Source: Calothrix sp. NIES-4101
Lineage (GTDB): Bacteria > Cyanobacteriota > Cyanobacteriia > Cyanobacteriales > Nostocaceae
Length of the DNA: 64,000 nt
Assembly: GCA_004296455.1 (NCBI GenBank)
Contig: AP018280.1
Coordinates: 3,410,001 to 3,474,000 of the forward strand
Direction: 5' to 3'
The notes under the pieces are model-generated. The model did no database searches. It was given only the letters and a program-made list of their open reading frames with translations, and had not been told where the DNA came from. Positions 44,171-54,381 of this stretch are shown here, piece by piece; position 1 is the stretch's first letter, and every line of letters begins with the position of its first letter. The position numbers were made by a program, and so were the translations under genes.

Positions 44171-45544
44171 ATGCCTGTATCCCTCATCGACACCCTGCGT
44201 CAACGTCGCCAAAATCTCGCAAATTTGATTAATTTTCCGGCAATTCTCTGGGCAGGAAATTCCAGTCCCCGCAATTTCTCGGCAAATGTGTTTCCTTACC
44301 GTGCTAGCAGCCATTTCCTATATTTTGCAGGATTACCTTTAGCAAACGCTGCTATTCGTATCGAAGCAGGTAAACTCGAACTTTTCCTTGACGAAGCCAC
44401 ACCCAGTAGTGCATTGTGGCATGGAGAAACACCCAAACGGGACGAAATTGCTGCCCAAATTGGAGCAGATGCAGCTTACCCGATGGCAGAATTAGCATCA
44501 AAAATCGACGGTGCTGCTACAATTGCCGTCCAAGATGCATCGACATGGACGCAACAAACACAGCTATTCAACCGGATGGTGTTACCGCAACTTCCACCCC
44601 AAGGTATAGATTTAGAACTAGCCAAGGCAATAGTCAAATTACGTCTCATTCATGACGAAGGTGCATTAACCGAGTTGCGAAAAGCCTCTGCTGTCAGCGT
44701 TGCCGCACATCAAGCTGGGATGAGAGCAGTGAAAAAATGCAAAACTGAAGCTGAAGTCCGGGCAGCAATGGAAAGCATGATTATTGCCCATGATATGAAG
44801 ACTTCCTACAACAGTATTGTCACCGTTCATGGTGAAGTTCTACATAACGAACATTACCATCATTCCATTCAAGCTGGTGATTTATTACTTGCCGATGTGG
44901 GCGCGGAAACTCCTACTGGTTGGGCAGGTGATATTACTCGCACATTCCCTACATCTGGAAAATTTTCTTCTACCCAAAGAGATATTTATGATGTAGTTTT
45001 AGCGGCACATGATGCCTGTATTGCCGCAATGCATCCTGGCGTTGAGTATGCAGATATTCACCTTTTAGCTTGTAAAGTCCTTGCTGAAGGGCTGGTTGAT
45101 TTGGGGATTTTACTGGGAAATCCGGAGGAATTACTTGAAAAAGACATTCATGCGCTGTTTTTCCCCCACGGTATTGGGCATTTACTCGGTTTAGACGTGC
45201 ATGATATGGAGGATTTGGGGGATTTAGCAGGGTATGAAGAAGGAAGGGATAGAAGTCAGCGATTTGGTTTGGGTTATTTACGATTAAATCGAACTTTGCG
45301 TCCAGGAATGTTAGTTACTATTGAACCGGGATTTTATCAAGTTCCGGCAATTTTACAGTCAGCCCGATCACATTACCAGTATCTAATTAACTGGGAACGT
45401 TTGGAACAATTTGCCGATGTTCGGGGCATCCGAATTGAAGATGATGTCTTAGTTACGAACATGGGCACAGAAGTACTGACAAATGCATTACCTACAGCAG
45501 CGAAGGAAATAGAAGACTTGGTCTGTAGTGGTGAGAAGATTTAA
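44171..45544 (+). CDS. pepP: Xaa-Pro aminopeptidase (aminopeptidase P, M24B)
   Basis: A 457 aa cytosolic metalloprotease that removes the N-terminal residue before proline. Residues 1-150 form the AMP_N creatinase-like domain (NFPAILWAGNSSPRNFSANV; PYRASSHFLYFAGLP). The pita-bread catalytic domain shows the dinuclear metal ligands in order: LLADVGAE (Asp), WAGDITRTFP (Asp), FFPHGIGHLLGLDVHD (His), VTIEPGFY (Glu) and RIEDDVLVT (Glu). The length is normal. ATG at 44171, with a terminator upstream, so it has its own promoter. Confidence 0.94.
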   Translation: MPVSLIDTLRQRRQNLANLINFPAILWAGNSSPRNFSANVFPYRASSHFLYFAGLPLANAAIRIEAGKLELFLDEATPSSALWHGETPKRDEIAAQIGADAAYPMAELASKIDGAATIAVQDASTWTQQTQLFNRMVLPQLPPQGIDLELAKAIVKLRLIHDEGALTELRKASAVSVAAHQAGMRAVKKCKTEAEVRAAMESMIIAHDMKTSYNSIVTVHGEVLHNEHYHHSIQAGDLLLADVGAETPTGWAGDITRTFPTSGKFSSTQRDIYDVVLAAHDACIAAMHPGVEYADIHLLACKVLAEGLVDLGILLGNPEELLEKDIHALFFPHGIGHLLGLDVHDMEDLGDLAGYEEGRDRSQRFGLGYLRLNRTLRPGMLVTIEPGFYQVPAILQSARSHYQYLINWERLEQFADVRGIRIEDDVLVTNMGTEVLTNALPTAAKEIEDLVCSGEKI

Positions 45545-45709
45545 GAGTCATAAACAATGCGATATTCTCAGTATTATCACTATTTAAGGTTTACTAATTG
45601 GCACATTAGATAATCTTATGTCTTTGATTGGAGAATAATGAAAATTTGAGGGAAAACTATGTAGAGCATACTCTTCTATATCTACCATTGAAAGCGATCG
45701 CGTGCCATC

Positions 45710-48700
45710 ATGATCCCCAAATTTCTACATATTCCGTATCAAAAAATTACATCCTTGATGACTAAGGGTGAATTACTTGCAAATCAGCATCGAATGTCGA
45801 TGTTTGTATTGGGTGGTACAGTGATTGCCAGTTTGACTTTATATTCACAATATCGGGTTGTGCGGAATTGGGTATCAAATAATTTGCAGCAGGAAGCTTT
45901 AAATCAGGTAGAGCAGGAAGGAAAAAATATTGATAGTTGGCTGGCAGTTTTGAAGACACAGGTAGAAGTACTCGCGAGTGAGAATACAGTTTTATCTTTA
46001 GACTATCAAGAGATAAAGCCTCGTTTTCAAGATAAATTGCAGCGTTTTCATGAATTTTCGGCTTTTGGATTCGCAAAATCAGATGGCTTACTGTATTCGA
46101 CAAACTCAAATCCAGTCAACATCTTCGACAGAAAATATTTCCAGAAAGCAATACAAGGGGAAGTAAATATTAGTGATCCCCTGATTTCCCGTAGGACTAA
46201 AATTCCATCGATGGTAGTTGCTGCACCAATTTGGGCAAATTCTCGCTTCCAGCAATTGCCATCTAATAGTTCTCCCCTAGGTGTAGTGACTGGGGCTGTG
46301 AGGCTTGAACGTTTGCAGGAAGTAATTAGCCAATTAAAATACGGTGATAATAGCTACGGATTGGCGCTGAATTACCAAGGAAAGATAATTGCTCATCCCA
46401 ATTTAAAATTAATTTACAGTCTTGAAAAAGCATTACCGAATTCAGTAAATGAAACTGACAAAAACTTGGCAAATCTGACAAAGAAAATTATTACCAAGAA
46501 GCAAGGAATTGACTTAGTATTTCTCAATTCTGGTTGGAAGTATGTAGCTTATGTACCCCTAAAACAAACTCAATGGTCGATTGCTTTAGTGATTCCCAAG
46601 GAAAATATTGCCGCCAAACTCTATGCTTTAGATGGGATAGCGATCGCATTGATTAGTTTATCAAGTGCGATTGTATTGATATTGTGGCGATCGCATATTT
46701 TTAAACAAAAGCAGTTAACACAATTAAGCCAGGAATTAGAACAAGAAGTCAGCAAAAAAACTAGCGATTTACGTGACATTGTCCTGCAATTAGAAAAAGA
46801 AATTATTCATCGTCAACAGGTGGAAGGCACGCTTGTTGAAAGTGAAAATAAATTCCGTCAATTAATTGAAAATGCTCACGATATTGTTTATTCCTTGACT
46901 TTAGAAGATGCGACATTTTCCTATTTATCACCCAAATTTACCGATATACTCGGGTACGAAGTTGGTGAATGTATTGGCAGAGATATTGCTGAAATTACCC
47001 ATCCCGATGACATGCCAATATGTCTGAGAAACATCCAACAATTAATCACAACAGGTAGTAACTCTGCCACAGAATTTCGAGCTAGGCACAAGGATGGTAG
47101 TTGGCGTTGGTTGATTACCAGAGATTCTCTCATCAAGGATAATTCTGGTAATATAATTGGTATTCAAGGAATTGCGCGAGATATTAGCGATCGTAAAGCC
47201 GTAGAAGAAACACTAAAACGCAACCAAGAATTTTTACAAAGTATTTTTGATGGTGTCGATTATACGCTTTTTGTTATAGATGTCGGTGATGATGGAAAAC
47301 TTCGCTATTCTGCTTGGAATCTAGCAGCTACAAGAATCACCGGATTCAAATCAGAAGATGTTTACGGTAAAACCCCAGAGGATTTATTTCCTAAAGAGAT
47401 TGCTACTAATTTTCTGGAAAAATGTTATGCATGTATAGCAACAGGGAATTCGATTACCTATGAAAGTGAAGTCGCAGATACAAGTTCCCCAGAAATGTGG
47501 CATTTAACCACAATTACACCGTTAACAGATACAAATAGTCATCAAGTTTATCGCTTGGTTGGGAGTATATTTGATATTACTCAACGCAAACAAATAGAAA
47601 AAGAGCAAGCCAGATTATTAGATATTTTAGAAACAACATCAGATTTAGTTGGCACAGCAAGTCCTGAAGGGAAAAGTCTCTATCTGAATAAAGCTTGGCG
47701 GGAATTATTAGGAATTGCGAAGGAAGAAACGTTAAATATGGAAATTTCGCCAAGTTTCCATCCTCATTGGGCTTTGGAAAAAATTGTCAATCACCTTATT
47801 CCTGAAGCAATACAGAATGGAGTATCGATGGGGGAAACGGCAATTGTAGATCAATCTGGTCAAGAAATTCCGGTTTCACAAGTCGTAATTTCCCATCAAA
47901 CAACAAAAGGTGAATTAGAATATATTTCTACTGTCATCCGAGATATTAGCGATCAAAAACAAGTACAAACAAAATTAGAAGAACAAGCACACTTTCTGAC
48001 AAAAACTCTCCAGGAACTACAGGAAACTCAAACTCAACTAATAGAGAGTGAAAAAATGTCCTCTTTGGGTCAATTAGTTGCTGGTATTGCCCATGAAATT
48101 AATAATCCTGTCAGTTTTATATTTGGAAATCTTAATCATGCTGAAGAATATTTTCACGATTTAGTTGAACTCATAAATCTCTATCAACAACATTACCCAG
48201 AAATTCCTACAAATATTCAAGAAAAAATTGAAGATATCGATCTAGATTTTTTGATTACTGATGCCGAACATTTATTTACTTCGATGCGTTCTGGTGCTAA
48301 ACGCATCCGAGATATTATCCTCTCTTTAAGAACATTTTCCCGCTTGGATGAAGCTGAAGTTAAACAAGTAGATATTCATGAAAATATAGATAGTACATTA
48401 TTAATTTTACAGCATCGATTTAAAGAAACAAAACCGGAAATTCAATTAGTTAAAAAATACAGTAATTTACCACTTATAGAATGTCATGCTGGACAAATAA
48501 ATCAAGTCTTTATGAGTCTTATTGCTAATGCCATTGATGCTATTCAAGAAAAGAACAAAAGCATAGTTTCTCAAGGAGGAAAAATATTAGAATCCTCTAA
48601 TCAAATTACAATTAGCACCAAGAAAGAAGACTCAAATGAAATCATTATTTGTATTGCAGATAGTGGAATTGGTATAGAACCAGAAAAAATCACCAAAATA

Positions 48701-48865
48701 TTTGACCCTTTTTATACTACAAAAGTAATTGGTCAAGGGGCTGGCTTAGGACTATCTGTCAGCTATAAAATTATTACTTCTCAGCACAAAGGTAAAATCT
48801 GGTGTGAGTCAGAACCAGGAGAAGGTTCTAAATTCTGGATTCAAATTCCTCAAGCTTTAGAGTAG
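45710..48865 (+). CDS. Membrane sensor histidine kinase: Cache-PAS-PAS-PAS-HisKA-HATPase
   Basis: 1051 aa. A first membrane segment (MFVLGGTVIASLTLY, about 31-45) and a second (IAIALISLSSAIVLIL, about 310-325) enclose a periplasmic double-Cache sensor (GFAKSDGLLYSTNSNP; RKYFQKAIQGEVNISDP; LGVVTGAVRLERL). A coiled coil leads into three PAS/PAC modules (about 380-500, 505-630, 635-760; first ITHPDDMPICLRN). The kinase core has H795 in GIAHEINNPVSFIFGNL, then the long helical insertion typical of cyanobacterial kinases, NAIDAIQ, DSGIGIEPEKITKIFDPFYT and GAGLGLSVSYKI. There is no receiver and no adjacent regulator, so it is an orphan. A small-ligand sensor is inferred. Confidence 0.93.
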   Translation: MIPKFLHIPYQKITSLMTKGELLANQHRMSMFVLGGTVIASLTLYSQYRVVRNWVSNNLQQEALNQVEQEGKNIDSWLAVLKTQVEVLASENTVLSLDYQEIKPRFQDKLQRFHEFSAFGFAKSDGLLYSTNSNPVNIFDRKYFQKAIQGEVNISDPLISRRTKIPSMVVAAPIWANSRFQQLPSNSSPLGVVTGAVRLERLQEVISQLKYGDNSYGLALNYQGKIIAHPNLKLIYSLEKALPNSVNETDKNLANLTKKIITKKQGIDLVFLNSGWKYVAYVPLKQTQWSIALVIPKENIAAKLYALDGIAIALISLSSAIVLILWRSHIFKQKQLTQLSQELEQEVSKKTSDLRDIVLQLEKEIIHRQQVEGTLVESENKFRQLIENAHDIVYSLTLEDATFSYLSPKFTDILGYEVGECIGRDIAEITHPDDMPICLRNIQQLITTGSNSATEFRARHKDGSWRWLITRDSLIKDNSGNIIGIQGIARDISDRKAVEETLKRNQEFLQSIFDGVDYTLFVIDVGDDGKLRYSAWNLAATRITGFKSEDVYGKTPEDLFPKEIATNFLEKCYACIATGNSITYESEVADTSSPEMWHLTTITPLTDTNSHQVYRLVGSIFDITQRKQIEKEQARLLDILETTSDLVGTASPEGKSLYLNKAWRELLGIAKEETLNMEISPSFHPHWALEKIVNHLIPEAIQNGVSMGETAIVDQSGQEIPVSQVVISHQTTKGELEYISTVIRDISDQKQVQTKLEEQAHFLTKTLQELQETQTQLIESEKMSSLGQLVAGIAHEINNPVSFIFGNLNHAEEYFHDLVELINLYQQHYPEIPTNIQEKIEDIDLDFLITDAEHLFTSMRSGAKRIRDIILSLRTFSRLDEAEVKQVDIHENIDSTLLILQHRFKETKPEIQLVKKYSNLPLIECHAGQINQVFMSLIANAIDAIQEKNKSIVSQGGKILESSNQITISTKKEDSNEIIICIADSGIGIEPEKITKIFDPFYTTKVIGQGAGLGLSVSYKIITSQHKGKIWCESEPGEGSKFWIQIPQALE

Positions 48866-48880
48866 TTGCAGACTATAATA

Positions 48881-50236
48881 CTACTCTTCAAACACAGCGC
48901 CACGTTTTTTTAAATCGATTTTCATCTCTTCCGAAATGCCTGCATTCCATCCCAACCAAGTATTAAGCACATTCGCATGATTGAGTTTGGCATTAGTTAA
49001 ATCAAAGCCTCTTAAATCGGCATCCTCAAGATTCGCATATTCAAAATTTACCGATGTCAAATCTTTGCCTTCATACTTACCATTCAAAATTTGCCAAACC
49101 ACCAGCCATTTGCGATCTAATTTAGTTGCTTGATTAATTTTCACAAATTTTAATTTGGCTCTATCCAGATTTGCACCTTCCAAGTTTGCACCTTCTAAAT
49201 TTGCGCCTTCTAGGTTTGCACCTTCTAAATTTGCATTCATCAAGTTAGCTGCTTCTAATTGAGCGTTACTGAGGTTGGCATTTCTTAAATTTGCATTTTT
49301 AAATTTTGCTTCGGTAAGTTTCGCACTCTGCAAAATTGCTTCTTGGAGACTTGCTTGATTTAATTTCGTACTATTCATATAAGCATTACGAAAGTCAGAA
49401 TGATCAAGCTGAGAATTATCTAGATTTGTATTCCATAAATAAGCACCTTTGAGGCTAGCATGATTCAGTTCTGCACCAAATAAATTCGCATCAGTCAGGT
49501 TGGCATTATCCAAATTGACTTCCAGTAAAATAGCATGGGCAAGATTTGCTTTGCTTAAATTTACTGCGTTTAAATTTGCTTTACTTAAATTTGCTTCCTT
49601 TAAATTAACGCTACTAACATTAGCTTTGCTAAGATTTGCAAAACTTAAGTTAATCTTTTGTAAATTAGCACCACTCAGGTTTGCATTTTCAAGTTGAGCA
49701 AAACTAAGATTAGCGCCGTTCAACTTTGAGCCGCTAAGATAAATGTTGTTTAAGTTAGCTCCTGCCAACTGTGCATTCTCTAAATCCGCAAGAATTAAGC
49801 TAATACTGTTTGTCTCTGGATATGAATCCGTTAGAGAGCTTAGACTCAGAATTTGATCTAATAAATTACGATTCAAACCACTTTCGGTATTTTTGTGATT
49901 ATCGGCGTTATTTTCAAAATGAGATAGTGCGAAGTTTTCAATATTTGACTGGGTAAAATGGTTATATTTTAGACTATTCTCACCCCTATCTTGAACTTGA
50001 CTAACACATAATTGGGTTGAAGATTCTTGAGAATACTGAAATTTTAAGAGGAAAATTACCAAAACTGTAATCAAAAATAAGCACATCCCCATCACCAAAG
50101 CCGGTGCATCACCTTTCATCAACCACAATAACAGTGGTAAAAATACAGCAATCATAGTCATAAACTTAACTAAAAAAAATAACTTTCCTTTAGCTTGATT
50201 CTCAAAATCACCTCGATCGCGATCGGCTATAGTCAT
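48881..50236 (-). CDS. Membrane-anchored pentapeptide-repeat protein
   Basis: 451 aa. The N-terminus has two membrane segments (FMTMIAVFLPLLLWLM and LVMGMCLFLITVLVIFLL), then a linker of about 80 residues. Pentapeptide repeats A(N/D)Lxx follow for over 250 residues (LENANLSGANLQKINLSFAN and so on), which form a right-handed quadrilateral beta-helix. Near residue 385 a non-repeat module (TKLDRKWLVVWQILNGKYEG) resembles the insert found at the end of many cyanobacterial pentapeptide proteins, then more repeats. The stretch at about 49150-49240 repeats 'gcaccttctaaatttgc' almost exactly, a sign of recent unit expansion. Function unknown; only 15 bp separate its end from the convergent kinase. 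Confidence 0.92.
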   Translation of the reverse strand: MTIADRDRGDFENQAKGKLFFLVKFMTMIAVFLPLLLWLMKGDAPALVMGMCLFLITVLVIFLLKFQYSQESSTQLCVSQVQDRGENSLKYNHFTQSNIENFALSHFENNADNHKNTESGLNRNLLDQILSLSSLTDSYPETNSISLILADLENAQLAGANLNNIYLSGSKLNGANLSFAQLENANLSGANLQKINLSFANLSKANVSSVNLKEANLSKANLNAVNLSKANLAHAILLEVNLDNANLTDANLFGAELNHASLKGAYLWNTNLDNSQLDHSDFRNAYMNSTKLNQASLQEAILQSAKLTEAKFKNANLRNANLSNAQLEAANLMNANLEGANLEGANLEGANLEGANLDRAKLKFVKINQATKLDRKWLVVWQILNGKYEGKDLTSVNFEYANLEDADLRGFDLTNAKLNHANVLNTWLGWNAGISEEMKIDLKKRGAVFEE

Positions 50237-51027
50237 ACCAACTTCCTCCCTAGCCCAAGATTAATCAATTAATTTTTACTTATTCAACAACAATGACTTA
50301 CGTAATTTACTTGGTGTAAAAATATACTTGTATTCGTAATAACTATACTAACTCGTGATGTGAAGCAGCACCATCAGCCCTACGTGGGCAATATCCTGGT
50401 AGTTTATGTCCCTTTTGGGATATGCAAGGGTTTTGATAATTTCATCTTGATTAAATTCGCAGCTACTGTCACAACATCTTGATTCTTAAAAAATAATACA
50501 ACAATAAAGACACATTTGGCAGCAGTTAGAGTATCAAATACAACTAGACAATATAAATTTCTCAGATAAATAATTTAACGCATTCTCGGAGAATAGTCTT
50601 TTTGAAGATTATTTCCAGATTAGCTTCAGTAATCAGTATGTATTATATAAGTAGTAGCAAATATTGATTACTTTTTTGTGAATCTACGTAAGAAAAAGAA
50701 GATTGAGTCAATCACTTAAATAATTTTCAATAATTATTGAAGTATCTCACACCGCTTTACGTGGCATTCAAAACGCCCTCAGTTATTGCATATCAGCTTA
50801 CCTTCCCTTGTCGCTTCTGGTAGTAATCAATAAGAATTGGGGCTAATCGTTAATATCTTTTCCCTCTGCCCCTAGCTTTTATCCTGGGAACTGTTACAGT
50901 CATCAAGAAAACTACTAAGCTGGTTAATAGCGCAAAACTCTGTCGCAGTTAAGATTAGAAAAAATAGCGGTACTCTTAAAAACGCTAAATCTTTCTCAAA
51001 ACTGCCATTCCTACCTGTAACCAAATC
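50237..51027. other. Long divergent spacer between the pentapeptide gene and ffh
   Basis: 790 bp. It must hold both promoters. I see AT-rich sequence, a weak inverted repeat TATGTCCC/GGGATAT near 50406-50424 and no open frame that looks coding. No tRNA or riboswitch signature was recognised. Confidence 0.5.
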
Positions 51028-52497
51028 ATGTTTGACGCACTATCAGACCGTTTAGAATCCGCCTGGAAAAAGCTCCGGGGACAAGATAAAATCTCCCAAT
51101 CGAATATTCAAGATGCTTTGCGGGAAGTGCGCCGCGCCCTTTTGGAAGCTGATGTCAACCTTCAGGTTGTCAAAGATTTTATTACCGAAGTTGAAACAAA
51201 AGCACAAGGTGCCGAAGTTATTTCCGGCGTGCGACCTGACCAGCAATTTATTAAAATTGTTTACGACGAATTGTTAGAAGTGATGGGGGAAGAAAATGTC
51301 CCCCTCGCAGAGGCTAGCACAGCACCTACTATTGTCTTGATGGCTGGGTTGCAAGGTACTGGTAAAACTACAGCTACAGCTAAATTAGCTTTACATCTGC
51401 GGAAAATCAATCGCTCCTGTATGATGGTTGCAACTGACGTTTACCGTCCAGCTGCGATCGATCAATTGAAAACCCTGGGTAAACAAATCGAAGTACCAGT
51501 ATTTGACTTGGGGAGTGATGCCAATCCTGTAGAAATTGCCAGACAAGGAATTGAACGAGCAAAAGCAGAAGGTGTTGACACTGTAATTATCGATACTGCG
51601 GGTCGTTTGCAAATCGACCAAGAGATGATGGCAGAACTTGCCAGTATCAAAGAAACTGTTCAACCCCACGAAGTTCTGCTCGTAGTAGATGCAATGACGG
51701 GTCAAGAAGCAGCAAATTTGACTCGTACTTTCCACGACCAAATTGGTATTACTGGGGCAATCCTCACCAAAATGGATGGTGATAGTCGCGGTGGTGCTGC
51801 TCTTTCGGTACGGAGAATTTCCGGTCAGCCAATTAAATTTGTGGGTGTGGGTGAAAAAGTCGAGGCATTACAGCCATTTTACCCTGATCGCATGGCATCA
51901 CGAATTTTGGGTATGGGTGATGTGCTGACACTGGTAGAGAAAGCCCAGGAAGAAATTGATCTTGCTGATGCTGAGAAAATGCAGGAGAAAATCCTCTCAG
52001 CCAAGTTTGATTTTACCGACTTCCTCAAACAGTTGCGATTGCTGAAAAATATGGGTTCGTTGGGGGGAATCATGAAGCTCATCCCTGGGATGAACAAGCT
52101 TACTGATGACCAACTCAAACAGGGGGAAACCCAGCTGAAACGCTGCGAGGCAATGATTAATTCTATGACTAAGCAGGAACGTCGCGATCCTGACTTACTT
52201 GCGAGTTCCCCTAGTCGGAGGAAGCGTGTTGCCGCAGGTTCGGGATACCGGGAGCCTGATGTGAGTAAATTAGTTAGCGACTTCCAACGGATGCGTACTA
52301 TGATGCAGCAAATGGGTCAGGGAAGCTTTCCAGGAATGCCAGGAGGCGGCGGAATGTTTGGTGGAGGTGGTGGAGCCAACCCATTTGGAGGTGGCAAGCG
52401 TCCAGCACCAGGATGGCGGGGTTATAATGATGGCGCAAGTGCTGGCAAGAAAAAACCCAAGAAGGATAAAAAGAAAAAAGGTTTTGGTAGTCTGTAG
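51028..52497 (+). CDS. ffh: Signal recognition particle protein SRP54
   Basis: A 489 aa SRP GTPase that binds signal sequences and 4.5S RNA and docks with FtsY for co-translational membrane insertion. The N domain (residues 1-95, ALREVRRALLEADVNLQVVK) is followed by the G domain with GLQGTGKTT (G1), DVYRPAAIDQL (G2), DTAGR (G3) and TKMDGDSRGGAAL (G4). The C-terminal M domain has the RNA-binding SRRKRVAAGSGYREPDV motif and Met-rich helices. It ends with a Gly-rich and Lys-rich tail (MFGGGGGANPFGGGK; KKKPKKDKKKKGF), as in other cyanobacterial Ffh. First of an ffh-rpsP-KH-rpsU-phoH-like cluster. Confidence 0.97.
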   Translation: MFDALSDRLESAWKKLRGQDKISQSNIQDALREVRRALLEADVNLQVVKDFITEVETKAQGAEVISGVRPDQQFIKIVYDELLEVMGEENVPLAEASTAPTIVLMAGLQGTGKTTATAKLALHLRKINRSCMMVATDVYRPAAIDQLKTLGKQIEVPVFDLGSDANPVEIARQGIERAKAEGVDTVIIDTAGRLQIDQEMMAELASIKETVQPHEVLLVVDAMTGQEAANLTRTFHDQIGITGAILTKMDGDSRGGAALSVRRISGQPIKFVGVGEKVEALQPFYPDRMASRILGMGDVLTLVEKAQEEIDLADAEKMQEKILSAKFDFTDFLKQLRLLKNMGSLGGIMKLIPGMNKLTDDQLKQGETQLKRCEAMINSMTKQERRDPDLLASSPSRRKRVAAGSGYREPDVSKLVSDFQRMRTMMQQMGQGSFPGMPGGGGMFGGGGGANPFGGGKRPAPGWRGYNDGASAGKKKPKKDKKKKGFGSL

Positions 52498-52695
52498 TCA
52501 AGTCACTATCAGTGCTAGCTTGCATTTGAACTAGGGGAAATGGCTCGCCTGTGCAGAGTCTGCCCAGTTAAATATCCTTGCCTTTTCCCTTTCTGCTTTC
52601 CCCCCTTTCCCCATTAACCAATTAAAGTGCTAAAATTAGCATTTCAGTATTAAACTGTGAAATCTGGAATCAATTAGGAGAATTATCTCTCAGTC

Positions 52696-52959
52696 ATGAT
52701 TAAATTGCGCTTGAAGCGATTCGGTAAGAAGCGGGAAGCTAGTTTCCGTATTGTCGCGATGAACAGTCTTTCTCGTCGTGATGGTCTTCCCCTTGAAGAA
52801 TTAGGGTTTTATAACCCCAGAACTAAGGAAGTAAAATTGGATGAAGCCGGGATTGCTAAGCGATTGCAGCAAGGCGCTCAACCCACGGACACAGTGCGCC
52901 GCATCCTCGAGAATGCCAATATTCTAGAAAAAAAAGTAAGTGCAAAACCCGCATCATAA
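52696..52959 (+). CDS. rpsP: 30S ribosomal protein S16
   Basis: An 87 aa ribosomal protein that binds the 5' domain of 16S rRNA. The N-terminal [20 protein letters not shown] and ELGFYNPR are diagnostic, and the length is typical. The Shine-Dalgarno AGGAGA lies about 14 bases before ATG. It follows ffh by 198 bp and is directly coupled to the next gene, whose start is at or inside its 3' end. Confidence 0.98.
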   Translation: MIKLRLKRFGKKREASFRIVAMNSLSRRDGLPLEELGFYNPRTKEVKLDEAGIAKRLQQGAQPTDTVRRILENANILEKKVSAKPAS

Positions 52960-52960
52960 G

Positions 52961-53374
52961 GTGGCGATTAAATCTTCTACATCAACTCCTGACTACATTG
53001 GTTTAGTCAGGTTTCTCATCCAACCGTTTTTAGAGTCTCCGGAATCTTTGAGTATCGATTGTGAAACTTCTCCAACCCGAAATCGAGTTTGGATTCGTAT
53101 TGCTTTTGATAATGCAGACAAGGGAAAGGTTTTTGGTCGAGGTGGGCGTAATATCCAGGCAATTCGTACTTGTGTATCGGCGGCGGCTCAATTAGTTGGG
53201 CAGTCTGTGTATTTGGATATTTATGGCAGTAATAGCGATCGCGATGGTCTATCCTTGGATGAAGATACTGCGGAGCGATTACCACCGCCAAGGGCTAGAG
53301 ATAGACAAATTAACGTTAACAATAGCGGCAGCAATCGTCCTAATTTCATCAAACCTCGTACCCGTCAAGCTTAA
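52961..53374 (+). CDS. KH-domain RNA-binding protein (KhpA-like)
   Basis: 137 aa from GTG 52961, one base after the rpsP stop. A GTG at 52940 inside rpsP would give 7 more residues; the later start avoids overlap and I prefer it. The first 85 residues match the KhpA pattern: LVRFLIQPFLESPESLSIDC, then the KH loop FGRGGRNIQAIRT (a GxxG variant). A polar tail of about 45 residues (RLPPPRARDRQINVNNSGSN) is an addition usual in cyanobacteria. Family members bind RNA and work next to the ribosome-assembly genes rpsP and rimM. Translationally coupled to rpsP. Confidence 0.9.
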   Translation: MAIKSSTSTPDYIGLVRFLIQPFLESPESLSIDCETSPTRNRVWIRIAFDNADKGKVFGRGGRNIQAIRTCVSAAAQLVGQSVYLDIYGSNSDRDGLSLDEDTAERLPPPRARDRQINVNNSGSNRPNFIKPRTRQA

Positions 53375-53404
53375 GCTCCAATTCTAATATCAGAATGTAG
53401 TTAA

Positions 53405-53640
53405 TAGCTGGAGAGAAACATTTATCTGAAGGGTTTCAGGCATGTATAGCACCTTGCAGATAAATGAGGTATAGAGAACAAGAAAATCACAGATGTAAAC
53501 GCTCACGCCTCTGGGAAAGCAAGCCAGATGAAGCGTTACTGTGGAGTAGACGACTTCCGAAAACTACTCCATGTCTACCCGGAGATAAAGACATTGTAAG
53601 TAAACCGCGTCTACTTTGAAAACTGTAGCTTTTTTTGTAA
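53405..53640 (+). other. Structured spacer: candidate small RNA or gene remnant
   Basis: CATTTATCTG (53419-53428) pairs exactly with CAGATAAATG (53457-53466). GGAGTAG (53543-53549) pairs with CTACTCC (53564-53570), while the overlapping AGTAGACG (53545-53552) can instead pair with CGTCTACT (53608-53615). A run of T follows at about 53630-53637. Against an RNA, the frame 53468-53599 is open and reads protein-like (DVNAHASGKASQMKRYCGVD, then DFRKLLHVYPEIKTL, stop) but has no usable start. I cannot decide between the two from sequence. The remainder of 53375-53917 shows nothing further. Confidence 0.4.
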
Positions 53641-53917
53641 GATTTTGAGATTGCTTGCTGACATTGCCATGACTTAATTGAACAACTAAAAACTCCAGTT
53701 ACTAAAACTTAGCTGAGGTTTAGTTACTTTACTTTCCCAGCCTCTGTACTGTTTTCATTTTGTATTTAAGTTCTCTTTGATTTACAATTGCTTGTTTTTG
53801 CTGTGAGGAAAGATTTATCTTTTTTCTAATGGTATTAAACTTTGCCATAATATTTACTGTTGGTTATGCTCATGTAAATAAATTTAAGTGAACTTTTTCA
53901 GGAGGTGAAATTAAAGA

Positions 53918-54094
53918 GTGGCTGAAGTCCGTTTGGGTGAAAATGAGTCAATTGATTCGGCAATCAGACGTTTTAAGAAAAAAATTCAGAAAGCCGGAAT
54001 ATTATCGGAAGTCAAACGCCGAGAAAGATACGAAAAACCCAGCCTACGCCGCAAACATAAAGCGGAAGCCGCACGCAAAGGTGGACGATATTAA
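53918..54094 (+). CDS. rpsU: 30S ribosomal protein S21
   Basis: 58 aa. It starts at GTG 53918, nine bases after a perfect GGAGGTGA Shine-Dalgarno (53901-53908), which decides the start. The sequence begins [20 protein letters not shown] and continues [20 protein letters not shown], then a basic tail ending RKGGRY; this is diagnostic of S21. It binds the platform of the 30S subunit near the anti-Shine-Dalgarno and helps initiation. Placed between the KH gene and the phoH-like gene. A hairpin follows at 54261. Confidence 0.97.
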   Translation: MAEVRLGENESIDSAIRRFKKKIQKAGILSEVKRRERYEKPSLRRKHKAEAARKGGRY

Positions 54095-54260
54095 GAGGGA
54101 GAGAGGTTACAGGCAAAAGGAATAAGGATTTTATTTCTGAAACCTTCTACTTGATTGCAAATTCTCCCTTTTAATTTCTGGATGATGATTCACCTTTGTT
54201 ATTTATTTTTATTTAAGTGAAGGTTTGAATCATTGATTTGTTCAAACCAATACGCATAAG

Positions 54261-54292
54261 GTAGAGATGCAATTGTTCGCGTCTCTACTTTA
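54261..54292 (+). terminator. Hairpin terminator downstream of rpsU
   Basis: GTAGAGATGC (54261-54270) pairs with GCGTCTCTAC (54279-54288), ten pairs with one G-T, followed by TTTAATTATTT. It is the same hairpin type as at 14680 and 44044. Confidence 0.55.
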
Positions 54293-54381
54293 ATTATTTA
54301 AATAATGCGTATTTTTTCTAACTCAGTAACACTCAGTTAAGTTAAGTTTTTTGATTATTAATTTTTTTGATTCTTAAATTT

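Noticed and set aside
48881-49700. Plus-strand frame inside the pentapeptide-repeat gene
   Set aside because: Mirror of the A(N/D)LXX periodicity; no start signals.
53937-54125. 62-codon frame over rpsU
   Set aside because: It is a shadow in another frame; rpsU at 53918-54094 has a perfect Shine-Dalgarno and a diagnostic sequence.
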